Part shown: piece after piece, positions 54,801 through 64,000 of the stretch
How positions within the stretch are numbered: position 1 is the first letter of the stretch
Layout of the letters: each line of letters starts with the position of its first letter
DNA from: Eutypella sp. D-1
Lineage: Eukaryota; Ascomycota; Sordariomycetes; Xylariales; Diatrypaceae
DNA: 64,000 bases
Assembly (NCBI GenBank): GCA_023313575.1
Contig: JAJTTP010000002.1
Location: 3,720,001 to 3,784,000 of the forward strand
Direction of reading: 5' to 3'
The notes under the pieces: model-generated
Databases searched by the model: none
What the model was told of the DNA's origin: nothing
What the model saw: the letters and a program-made list of their open reading frames with translations, nothing else
Made by a program: the position numbers and the translations under genes

Positions 54801-57800
54801 TTAATTAATCCGAAAAATATAATTAAATACTCGAATAAGCCGTATTTCGTTTTAAAAGCTATTTTTTACTTATTTCCGGGTTTAATTTTAATATAGTAAT
54901 ATTTATCCTTAAAATCTAAAGTAATAAACCATTTAATTCCGTGCAAGCGGTTTTTTATTTTAATAATAAATAGTAACGATATTTAGTCTTTAACGGTAAT
55001 TTTATTTAATTATCGATAATCGATTATTAATCGTAATTTGCCGTTTTTTTTAAACATAAATATAATAAGGTATCCTGTTAATAATTTTAATCGTTAAATA
55101 TATCCTTTTATTAACTTATTTTCGAAATACTTTTATAATTCTTTAAGTTCGATTTTATTAAGGTTATAGATTTTATGAAATCGTAACGTTTTTTTTTTTA
55201 TAAAAATAATCTCGTGGTCCCATTTATTACGGTTTAGTAATCCTTTTTCAAATTTTTCGCAAAATACCTTATCGTATTAATAATATTATGGTAATACGTT
55301 ACGTATTCGTAATATTATTGTATTTTCCTTTTTTAGGATATTATTAAAAAGGCGGAATCGTTATCGGATAAACGTAATAATTTGTTTAATCCTTTTTTCG
55401 TATCCTTTTTTTTTAGTTCGTTATATTTTTTTTAATAAGGTTTTTATTATGTTTTTATATCCGTATTCGTTATCTGTTAAATATTAAAATCTTTTTTTTA
55501 AGTTATTGTCGGTTTTTAAAAGATAAAAAAATATTATTTAGCCAATTTTTTAATTAATCGATAAATTATATTAATATAGTTATAATTATTTAAAAATTAT
55601 GTCGTATCTTTTTAAAAGCATAATATCGAAAATAACGTTTTATTTCTATCTTTCGATATATACGTTAAGTTAATCGGTTTCTTATAATACTTTTTTTTCG
55701 TTATATTAAAAAGCATAACTTTCGGTTTTTATTATGTTATAAAAATGTTATTTCTTTTTTTATAATAACTATAATTTATTACATAATTTCGGGATTATAT
55801 AATTATTTTCGGCTCCGTTATTTATTATAACGGTATATCAATTATCCTTAACCTTTATTCGTACTGTAATATATCCGTATCGTTTTTAAGCTTTTAAAAT
55901 AGTTTATAAATATCGTATTACGTTTTTAAGCTTTATAATACCGCTTTATAGCCTTAGTATAAACGGCCTTATTTTTTTAAATCCTTACCGTAAACTTATA
56001 CGGTGTTATATAAGTTATTATAAAGTTTTTCCTTACTAAATTCTTTTTATACGTATAGTTATTTTTCTGCTTTTAAATCCTTATAAAAATATTTAAAGCT
56101 AATCTTATTAAGGGTTATTCTTTTAATAAATCTTTAAACGTATATAGGTCGGCGTTTAATAATTTATTTCTTTAGTATCGGATTTCGTATTTTTATTATT
56201 CGATTTCGTTCCGGATCTTTATAACTTTTAACGTTTAATATATATATTCGTTATAATAGCATATTTAATATCCTCCGGGGCAGGATATCCTTTTTAACCA
56301 TTCCTAATTATACGGTATACGGTTAACATAACGTATGATTTTTTTATACTATCGTTAATCGGTTTCGTCTCCTTTTTATTATAAAAAATCGAATCCTTTT
56401 TTAGCCATTTATTTAATTCGGTTAATAATACCGATTTTTTATTCCTTATATTAGTAACATTTATATTTTCGGCAGTTAACGGGATGTTTTAAAAAATGCG
56501 GCGTCTAAGTTTGGATTTTTTAACTAATAAACTTATCCTAGTTACGAAGTTATTATAAGTAAATTTTAAATCGTTATTTTTTAAAACATTATTAAAATCG
56601 TTTAACGTAAATGTTATACATTTTTTTTAGTTTATAATTTTATTGTTTTTTAAACCAGTTAATTAATTGTTCTGTTTTTTTTTTTTCCGCGAAATAAGTT
56701 TTTATAAAAGCTTTTTTTTCGTCGTTATTAAGGTATTTATTTTACTGTTATTAACGTTATCGTTTTATTGCGGCTTAGGTTAATTATTTAACTTTTTATA
56801 ATCTTTATTAATAAATGTTATTATTTAAATATGTACGATAGATTATTCCGAGCGTTTTTTTATCGGTAAAAAGTTGCTTTTTTTCGGGCACGGGTTTTTA
56901 ATTTATATTTTGCTTAAGTCCTTTGTATTCTTTTTTAAAGTATCCCATTTTGTTATAATTATAACATTTAATTTGTTGTTTATTTTTTCGTATTATATCG
57001 AATAATATTAATCCTGGTGCCGTCCCGTAAGATATATCGGTAAGTTTTTGGTTTTAATTCTTATTATTTTAGTATCCTTTAAATCCTTTAAATATATAAT
57101 ATCCTTTTTTTTTTTATCGTTATTTAAATTATTTATTATCGATTTTAATTGTTAAAACAACGAATTTATCGAAAGCATTTAACCTATTTTACGTAATAAT
57201 TTTATCTTTAACTAAATTTTTAAGTCCTCGATAAAATATGTTAATAAAGGATTTATTATCGATTTAATCCGTTTTAACGGTAAGTTATTTAAATTACGCG
57301 GCGTATATATAAATTACCCTTTTTTATTTAAAACTTAAAAGTTATTACGTAACGGCTCGGGCTTTATCCGGATTTCCGTAATTAGCTTTCACTTTTTTTA
57401 CGAAATTTTTATATTTCTCGAAAAAGCGTTTAATTTCCGGAGTTCTTTTTTTTTTTTTTATTCTTACGAAAATATTTAAAATAGGTTTAAACTATTAAGT
57501 TATTTTTCCGGTAAAGCATAAAGTAATATTAAAGATTTTATCGGTTTCCGTAATTATTATATGGCGCTGTTAATATAAATAAGTTACGGTTATAATAAAA
57601 AAAGGTTATACGGGGGTAATGTTATTATAAGGTTTAAGTTTTTTAAGCTTAAATTTAGCAGGTGTAATTCCTTAAGTTACGGCTATAATCGCCGTTTACT
57701 CGATTCGTTCGATCCGTTTAAATAAAAAGTTAATAATTTATTAAAGGTTTTAGCTTAAAAAAAACATAATATCGGATATTACTTAAAGTTAATAACATTA

Positions 57801-57820
57801 TTAAATAAAAGTTTATAATA
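51827..57820 (-). pseudogene. RIP-degraded gag-pol of the innermost chromovirus
   Basis: Collinear with the middle element's internal region. In sense order on the minus strand: a gag region with a zinc-knuckle remnant in which two Cys and one His codons have become Tyr codons (about 56945-57005), an RT catalytic motif whose first Asp codon reads Asn (about 54700-54750), and the integrase C-terminal GPY module (52630-52893) running into a chromodomain (about 52550-52640). No open frame exceeds about 90 codons. All of this agrees with silencing by RIP rather than slow neutral decay. Confidence 0.82.
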
Positions 57821-58258
57821 TATAACGGCTGGTTTATTTTTAATTATTAATCTAATTAAAGGGTTTATATTAATAAAAATATTAAAGTTTTAAATAATAA
57901 GTAATCACGTTTGGTAATAATAAAAAAAAAGGTGCTTTAAATAACTAAATTATATTATAAACTGGTAAGTTTAAAAATTATTTAAAAAAGAAGTAATAAA
58001 TATAATTATATATTATTTATATCCTTTATTTTTAACATTAGAATATATAGTTATTATTAAATCGTTAGGATAGTTGGTTATCCTAGCTATCCTGGATTAT
58101 TAGGATAGCTGGCTATCCTAGCTATCCTTCTTATTACGTGATTCGGACGTGGCTAACCTATTGTGGCTGGGTTTTTCTAAAAACCTCGTTCTTTCGGATA
58201 AGATCGTGATTTGTTGTTGGCCCCATTTAGCCTTTCATAACCTGACCAGGTCATAACA
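57821..58258 (-). repeat. 5' LTR of the innermost chromovirus
   Basis: Reads TATAACGGC at its left end (TG to TA) and ATAACA at its right end. The right 110 bp is almost free of RIP changes and keeps C-rich words lost in the partner. It holds inverted copies of GGATAGCTGGCTATCC. Confidence 0.88.
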
Positions 58259-58263
58259 GTTTA

Positions 58264-59570
58264 AATTTTTTAATTAATAAACTTATCCTAATTACGAAAT
58301 TATTATAAATAAATTTTAAATCGTTACTTTTTAAGGCGTTATTAAAATCGTTTAACGTAAATACCGTACATTTACTTTAATTTATAATCTTATCGTTTTT
58401 TAAATTAATTAATTAATCGTTTTATTTTCTTTTTTTTTACGAAATAAACTTTCGTAAAAGCTTTTTTTTTATCGTTATTAAGGTACTTATTTTATTATTA
58501 TTAACGTTATCGTTTTACGGCGGCTTAAACTAATCGTTTAACTTTTTATAATCTTTATTAATAAATATTATTATCCGAATATACGTAGCGGATTATTTTA
58601 AACGTTCTTCCACCGGCAAAAGGTTATTCCCTTTCGGGCATAAATTTCTAATTTCCATTTCGTTTAAATCTTTTATATTCTTTTTTAAAATATTTTATCT
58701 TATTATAATTATAGCATTTAATTTATCGTTTATTTTTTCGTATCATATCGAATAATATAAGTCTTAATATTATCCCGTAAAATGTATCGGTAAGCTTTTA
58801 ATCCTGATTTTTATTATTTTAATATCTTTTAAATCCTTTAAATATATAATATCCTTTTTTTTCCTATCGTCGTTTAAATTATTTATTATCGATTTTAATT
58901 ATTAAAGTAATAAACTTATCGAAAACATTTAATTTATTTTACGTAATGATTTTATCTTTAACCGAATTTTTAAATTCTTAATAAAACATATTAATAAAAG
59001 ATTTATTATCGACCTAATCTATTTTAACGGTAAATTATTTAAATTACGCGGTATATATATAAATTACCCTTTTTTATTTAAAGGTTAAAAATTATTACGT
59101 AACGGCTTAGGCCTTATCCGGATTTCCGTAATTAGCTTTTACCTTTTTCTCGAAATTCTTATATTTCTTAAAAAAGCGTTTAATTTCTTTAATTTTCTTT
59201 TTTTTTTTTACTTTAATAAAAGTATTTAAAATAGGTTCAAACCATTAAACTATCCCTTCGGTAAAACATAATGTAATATTAAAAATTTTATTAATTTCCG
59301 TGGTATATATATAACGTTATTAATATAAATAAATTACGGCCGTAATAAAAAAAAATTGCACGGGGGTAATGCCATTATAAAATTTAAATCTTTTCGGTTT
59401 AAACTTAACGGGCGTAATTCCCTAAGTTACGGCTATAATCGCTATTTATTTAATTTGTTCGATTCGTTCGAATAAAAAGTTAATAATTTATTAAAAACTT
59501 TAATTTAAAAAAAATATAATATCAGATATTATTTAAAGCTAATAACATTATTAAATAAAAGCTTATAACG
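58264..59570 (-). pseudogene. RIP-degraded gag part of the middle chromovirus
   Basis: Continuation of the middle element on the other side of the inner insertion. It aligns with about 56517-57820 of the inner element, and includes a CCHC-knuckle remnant near 58676-58740 with Cys and His codons changed to Tyr. No open frame survives. Confidence 0.75.
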
Positions 59571-59984
59571 TATAACGGGTAATCTATTCCTAATTATTAA
59601 TTTAATCGAAAGGTTTATATTAATAAAAATGCTAAGGTTTTAAATAATAAGTAATCACGTTTGGTAATAGCAAAAAAAAAAGTGCTTTAAGTAACCAAGT
59701 TATATTATAAACTGGTAAGTTTAAAAACTATTTAAAAAAAAGGTAATAAACGTAATTATATATTATTTATATCCTTTATTCCTAACATTAGAATATATAA
59801 TTATATTAAATCTTTAAATCGTAACGGATTTAATTAATACCTTTAGATTTATGGATTATAACGGATCCATATATGGCTCTTTTTATAGCTTATTAAATAT
59901 GGCTGGCTTACATCTCTATTCTTCCGGCAGTACCGCTAACGAATAGGGTTACCAGCCCCCACTTAGCCTAGTCAGGCCATAACA
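59571..59984 (-). repeat. 5' LTR of the middle chromovirus
   Basis: Partner of 46258-46671. The outer 110 bp (about 59875-59984) keeps intact C-rich sequence and the CATAACA end, while the inner part is RIP-mutated. Confidence 0.88.
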
Positions 59985-59989
59985 TTTTA

Positions 59990-60144
59990 TAATAAAAAAG
60001 AGGTAAATTTTAATAATAATATTATATTTACGGTACCGCTTATACCTTAAATAATAAAGAAACCTTATTACTTTAATTTATTATTTTTATATTATAACTT
60101 AGCCTTTAAAATAACTTGTAAGCCTATATAGCCACGGCGTTATA
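59990..60144. repeat. Displaced right part of the oldest element's right LTR
   Basis: Matches positions 100-254 of the LTR at 44539-44792. The left 99 bases are at 46159-46257. The break coincides exactly with the TTTTA target duplication of the middle element. Confidence 0.8.
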
Positions 60145-60739
60145 ATATTCTTACTTTTTATAAATATTAAAATAAATATATATAAATTAAAATATAATAT
60201 TATAAAAGTTTATATAATATAAAAACGTTTTATAAAAATTATTAAATAAGTTTTAAATGTAAATTTATAAATATTTAAATAAAATAAATTAAAACTTTAT
60301 TTAACGTTTTATTTTAAACGTTATATTATTATATATATATATATTTATAAACCTTAAATCGTAAATAATGTAAATAAATAATATATAAAATATATTATAT
60401 ATTATAAATGAAATTTAAGTATAAAACGTAACTTAAAAGCTGTTTATTAAAGTAAGTAATATAATAATTCCTTTATTTTATATTAAGTTAAAACTTTTAA
60501 AATATATAAAACGCATATTATTTATTAAGTTACTTTTTACTTAAAATATATAAGTTCGAAAAGTATAAAAGGTTTTAATAAAAGAAAAAGTTAATATAAT
60601 AACCCGTTATTTTACTCCGGTACTTCGTACCTTTATAAAATAAAAGCATTATATATAATATATAATTAAATATAATAAACGTTATATTATATATTATAAT
60701 AAAATAAAACTTACGTTATATAATTAAGATATTATTAAT

Positions 60740-60844
60740 ATTAAATTTTAAAACCGCTTATTTTTACGATTTCTTATAATAGTGTTAATAATTTTTAAAG
60801 TTAGGTGGGCGTGGGGGGTTTAGGCGTGAGGGGGGTAGGTGGCT
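60740..60844 (-). repeat. Right terminal inverted repeat of the outer DNA transposon
   Basis: Reverse complement of 44347-44449. It is the less mutated arm: C-rich words that read TTAC and CTTTAC on the left remain CTCAC and CCCCAC here. Confidence 0.85.
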
Positions 60845-60846
60845 TA

Positions 60847-61322
60847 CTGGGGTTTGACACAAAAGCGGCGATATCCACAGGTACATTGTGAGTAAGGCTT
60901 TCTGGGCGGAGTTCGCCGGCTGTTGGTGCTACAAGGGCGTATGCGCTTGGAACTAGGTTCAGATCAACTAATATACACGAATACTATAGTATGTACTTCT
61001 TTGAGCCGTCTATCCTTCTCTAGACCTGTTGGTTATCCTGCATCCAACACATTCCAATATTGTGATAACTCTGCATGACTCTCACTGCGCCAAGTCCTCG
61101 CTTCCATTCCCGTGTGACAGTTGGACAACTGTCTAACTACTTAGTCATCGACAAAGAAGCCAATCAACTAGGTAGAGCATGGTACAGAATCAATAGAGTA
61201 GTTCCAGTAGACTTTCTATGTTTGGTTGGCTTCCGCCGCTGCTGCTGCATCTCTAGCTATTGCAATATTTCTAAGTATCGATAGTTCTGCCTCTATACCA
61301 TGCAAGTCTACTGATGCTAGGT
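60847..61322. other. Intergenic, right flank of the transposon block
   Basis: Base composition returns to normal at about 60810. Some 480 bp lead to the stop of the bZIP-ankyrin gene. I see no gene or repeat. Confidence 0.5.
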
Positions 61323-62652
61323 CTATTCCGGCATTGTAAGTTTTGTCCAGGGGTTGGCGTTCTGCTCCAGCAACAAGCGCACGCAACGCTCGTGTCCTTT
61401 CGTGGTGGCCACATGTACGGCCGTCCATCCCGCGTAGTTGACGGCGTTAATGTTACACCCATTCTTCACTAGACACTTTATGATATCTGCATGCCCTGCG
61501 TAGGCGGCAACATGTAATGGCGTGTTCCCCGCCGAGTCCTGCTTATCAATTTCAAGCCCTGCCTCAATCAGTTCCTTGACTATACCCAAGTGGCCACTCT
61601 CGCAGGAAGTGTGAATGAGATGTCGCCACACCACCTCGCCTCCTTTGGGTGTGCTTTCGGCACTTGTTGGAACAAGTGTGGATCCTTCAAAAAACTCGGA
61701 AGGCGAAGCCGGTAACCTTCCGTAATTTCGAGCTACTCTGGAGCTGTTGTCAGTGGGAGCGTCTGTGTTTCTGCTCTGTGATCGTCGCCGAGAATCAAGG
61801 GTAGCCTTGGGATCAGTGTTTTCTCTTCTTTGTCGTGGTGTGGAGCTGTATTGCCACATGGACGGACTGGACGCAGAGCCGGCGTTGTGGTGATTCCTGC
61901 TCTCAGATAATCTAATAGTGCTTTGTGACCGGGCAGCAGACGACTTCTCAGACTCGGAAGCAGAGCTCCCATCACTGTTGTTTCCCGAGACAATTGGATG
62001 GTCGTCGATCGGACATCGCGTGTTGAGAAGGTTGAACATCGGCCGGGCCAGGGCCGGGTAGTCCGTACTTGACAGAGTAGGAGCTACGTGGCTCTCGGAG
62101 CCGAAGTGTGCCGCGGTGACCGGCGGCCGCCATTCGATGAATTGGTCCAAGGGCGGCGCATTACCTCCGGGATGGGAGACGAGACTTGGGGCCGTATGGT
62201 TGACTAAAGACATGCTGTCTCCCAATTTACCAGATATACTAGATGTGGGTGCAGATTCTTCGAACGAGTGGACGCTCTGCCCGCCTGTCACGAATGAGAA
62301 ATTGTTCGTGACGTGATCGGATTCATGCCGGATATCAGTGCTTAACTCATCAAGAGAGGAGACACAGCTGTCGGGATCTTCAGTGTTGATCATTCCAGCC
62401 AAATCCGTGCCAGTGTCTTTGTCTGTGACGATAGTAGTGGCCTGCTTGGATTTACTGGCATTCTTTTTAACTGGGCAGCGGGTCTTTGTTAGTTTAGAGC
62501 AAAGCTACCTAGGTATGTTGGCCCTGGCCAGTAATGGTGGACTAACCCCTGAAGGTGCGCTGGGCATTTCGATTCTGGATTTGCCGCCTTTGTGGGTCGT
62601 CCAGCGGCAAGTACTCATAAGGTTCCAGGCCATGGACCTTGCGACGAGGCAT
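61323..62652 (-). CDS. bZIP-ankyrin protein
   Basis: Two exons, 62652..62547 and 62470..61323, with a 76-bp intron (GTTAGT donor, an ACTAAC branch site and CCCAG acceptor); 417 residues. The first exon starts MPRRKVHGLEPYEYL and encodes a bZIP-type basic region, QRRQIQNRNAQRTFR, which continues as VKKNASKSKQ in exon 2. No clear leucine zipper follows. The middle is long and Ser-rich (about 60-300). The C-terminus holds three ankyrin repeats (about 310-410), with SAGNTPLHVAAYAGHADIIKCLVKNG and YAGWTAVHVATTKGHERCVRLLLEQ as clearest units. Fungal proteins with a short bZIP-like basic motif plus C-terminal ankyrin repeats are known but poorly studied. The role is probably nuclear and regulatory. 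The splice choice is an inference from frame, branch site and motif continuity. Confidence 0.8.
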
Positions 62653-63267
62653 CTCATCCCTATCGGTTTGTATCTTGCTCGGCCGATAAGTCTATTGAGG
62701 AGTAGGGACTTCAATATGTGCAGGTAGAATGGGCAAGCTCACGCAAGATACCCAGGTACCTGGTACCTACGTAAAGCCAAGTAAGCAAGGTCCATATAAT
62801 TGATGCTTGTTCTGCGGGGAATGGGTTAACACTTGGAACAGCGCTTATCGTGAGCTTACCTAGGTAGCTTACTTATAGGGGCCTGATATCGTCGCTACTT
62901 ACCAAAGAATGATCTGCATCACTTCTCCGCGAAGAAGAGTCATAGGACAGTGAGGGGATAGATGGATAAATACTTGGCGTAGAATCATCTAAGAATTACC
63001 GGAATCACCTGAAAAGATCAACAGTTCCAACGGCTGTTACCATCAGAAGCCCTAAGTCCGTACTGAAGGTTGGGACGCCCCGGGGCAATCCCTTACATTC
63101 CGTCCCGGACCGCGCCTTTCAATTGGGTAAAAAAACGCGCACTAAAAAGGGTATATGTGGTGCATAGAAAAACGGAGCGAAGGTGGCCTGAGTCAACTGA
63201 AATAAGTCACTCCGGTGATAAATCCCCACAGTACCATGTGGGAGGAGTAGTATTGTGGCAGGCGGGT

Positions 63268-63326
63268 GCGAAAATTTATGGCCCAGCTATCTGAACCGAT
63301 TTTAAAGCTGGGCCATAAATTTTCGC
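63268..63326. repeat. Perfect 21-bp inverted repeat (hairpin)
   Basis: The arms 63268-63288 and 63306-63326 are perfectly complementary over 21 bp (GCGAAAATTTATGGCCCAGCT and its complement) around a 17-base loop. It is too long for chance. There is no adjacent gene that would use it as a terminator. It may be the end of a mobile element or a small-RNA source. Confidence 0.85.
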
Positions 63327-63547
63327 GGGGGCCCGTGGGGCTTGTAGTTTGCACCCAGTAACTTTAATGAAACGTTAGCGTATGATATTCCCTATCAAGT
63401 GAAAATGTACCATATACGGGATCTTACAAGAAAACGTGACCTTAACGTGAATTAAGAACGTGTATCAACATCTATTCCGAGAAGTGAGTACCAGTATAGA
63501 TCCACCAAGTATCGAGATAAAGAGAAAGCTTATCTTCGCCTGGGCGT

Positions 63548-63601
63548 AGCTGACTGCATACGGTATCAGCTGACTGCATACAGTCTGAGGTGACTGCACA
63601 C
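63548..63601. repeat. 20-bp periodic repeat, about 2.5 copies
   Basis: AGCTGACTGCATAC occurs at 63548 and 63568, and a diverged GAGGTGACTGCACAC at 63587, so the period is about 20 bp. Confidence 0.7.
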
Positions 63602-64000
63602 TTTCGTATACGGCAGGCCCATGCGAGCCTGAAGATGTGATTAAGGGGACAATTGTACACGGTCAGACATTTAGGATCCAAAGCCCTGTCCTCAGTGTTC
63701 TATGATAGGTCTGCTTGCGAACGACCGAAGGCTATGTGACGTGTGCGGTGGGGTCTACATATGTAGGCTCAGCCATGAGCGTGGGCGGGAGGAAACGTGC
63801 CCCCAAGGATGCAAAGTTGATCAAATAGATTCACACATCCCCCGATAAGTGGTGTTGGTCTAGGGACGCATACGTATGTTGTATTGGGTGCGTCGCACAA
63901 GCATGACAAGGTTCCGATGTCCCTAGCGGTGCTCTCGACTCGACCACCACTTCGCTAAGAACTGAAACGGATCTGCAAACTGAAAATGAGGCAATAGCTT

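Larger units (their letters stand above)
51389..58258 (-). mobile_element. Ty3/gypsy chromovirus, innermost element (438-bp LTRs)
   Basis: LTRs at 51389-51826 and 57821-58258 are both 438 bp. The 5-bp target duplication is GTTTA (51384-51388 and 58259-58263). The internal region (51827-57820, 5,994 bp) is nearly the same length as that of the host element and collinear with it, so this is a sister family member inserted into its relative. Sense is minus. Remnants: CCHC knuckle (about 56945-57005), RT motif (about 54700-54750, first Asp read as Asn), integrase C-terminal module (52630-52893) and chromodomain (about 52550-52640). It is RIP-mutated, and the right LTR is noticeably less mutated than the left. 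Confidence 0.88.
46258..59984 (-). mobile_element. Ty3/gypsy chromovirus, middle element (414-bp LTRs)
   Basis: LTRs at 46258-46671 and 59571-59984 are the same length (414 bp) and collinear. The target duplication is TTTTA (46253-46257 and 59985-59989). Coding remnants are on the minus strand, so the right-hand LTR is the 5' LTR. Order in sense direction: gag with a CCHC-knuckle remnant (about 58676-58740), protease/RT (catalytic motif near 49575-49625), integrase with a GPY-type C-terminal module (47469-47732), and a chromodomain (about 47390-47475). The internal region is about 6.0 kb once the nested element (51389-58263) is subtracted. Every domain is riddled with stops and RIP-type substitutions, so the copy is dead. 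Confidence 0.88.
44539..60144. mobile_element. Oldest LTR retroelement of the nest (254-bp LTRs)
   Basis: The left LTR is 44539-44792. The right LTR is split by the next insertion into 46159-46257 and 59990-60144; the two pieces sum to exactly 254 bp, the length of the left copy. ATATT flanks both outer ends (44534-44538 and 60145-60149), a 5-bp target duplication. The LTR ends read TA...TA, which is what TG...CA becomes under RIP. The internal region (44793-46158, about 1.37 kb) is extremely AT-rich and shows no readable retroviral domain, so the element was short (TRIM/LARD-like) or has been deleted. Superfamily and strand cannot be decided. Confidence 0.75.
44345..60846. mobile_element. 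RIP-mutated TIR DNA transposon, interrupted by nested retroelements
   Basis: Its ends are inverted repeats of about 105 bp: 44347-44449 on the left and its reverse complement at about 60740-60844 on the right, starting AGCCACCTACCCCC. They align over the full length with one single-base gap and mostly C/T or G/A differences. The dinucleotide TA flanks both ends (44345-44346 and 60845-60846), as a TA target duplication would. Subtracting the inserted retroelements (44539-60144 plus one TSD copy) leaves about 0.9 kb, all AT-rich and without a readable transposase, so this was probably a non-autonomous or deleted element. TA duplication fits Tc1/mariner-like insertion, but the superfamily is not established. 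Confidence 0.75.
62653..64000. other. Intergenic with hairpin and short tandem repeat
   Basis: About 1.3 kb upstream of the bZIP-ankyrin gene. It contains ACCTAGGTA-type tracts (62751-62771 and 62858-62872), a long perfect hairpin at 63268-63326 and a 20-bp periodic repeat at 63548-63601. I see no gene. Confidence 0.6.

Overview
The window is genomic DNA of a filamentous ascomycete, most likely a Pezizomycotina and probably a Sordariomycete. The genes carry short GT-AG introns (45-132 bp). Among them are fungal-type TIM50, an ADE2-type PurK-PurE fusion, VTA1, a thioredoxin-fold PDI, exosome RRP41, zinc-cluster and bZIP regulators, P450 and MFS genes. A 16.5 kb AT-rich block bears the marks of repeat-induced point mutation (RIP). 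No tRNA, rRNA or CRISPR array was found.

Layout. 0.8-5.0 kb: TIM50 and a fungal F-box/2EXR-like protein, separated by microsatellites. 6.8-9.1 kb: a DUF6536-type membrane protein. 11.1-12.05 kb: a secreted M43-type metalloprotease. 13.9-17.9 kb: nicotinamide phosphoribosyltransferase (unusual in ascomycetes) followed by AIR carboxylase. 18.1-25.7 kb: intact SDR, CAP and zinc-ADH genes mixed with decayed ones (zinc-cluster regulator C-terminus, AsaB/CmcJ-like hydroxylase, methyltransferase with RIP-type stops), which looks like a dying metabolic gene group. 27.8-29.5 kb: a second SDR and an internally deleted AA9 LPMO. 29.8-35.2 kb: a conserved housekeeping block, VTA1, PDI and RRP41. 35.9-43.7 kb: two divergent gene pairs, P450/cupin and MFS/TRI3-like acyltransferase, resembling a small specialised-metabolism cluster without a backbone enzyme. 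44.3-60.8 kb: nested transposons. 61.3-62.7 kb: a bZIP-ankyrin regulator.

The most striking structure is the block at 44345-60846, which reads as four insertions inside one another. A terminal-inverted-repeat DNA element with TA target duplication holds a retroelement with 254-bp LTRs. The right LTR of that retroelement holds a Ty3/gypsy chromovirus with 414-bp LTRs. The internal region of the chromovirus holds a related chromovirus with 438-bp LTRs. The target duplications (TA, ATATT, TTTTA, GTTTA) and LTR lengths close exactly at each level. All levels are RIP-mutated: CpA/TpG are depleted while CpG persists, Trp codons have become stops, and a catalytic Asp of the reverse transcriptase reads Asn.

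Gene models come from reading splice sites, conserved motifs and frame continuity by eye. No database search was possible, so family names rest on recognised motifs.
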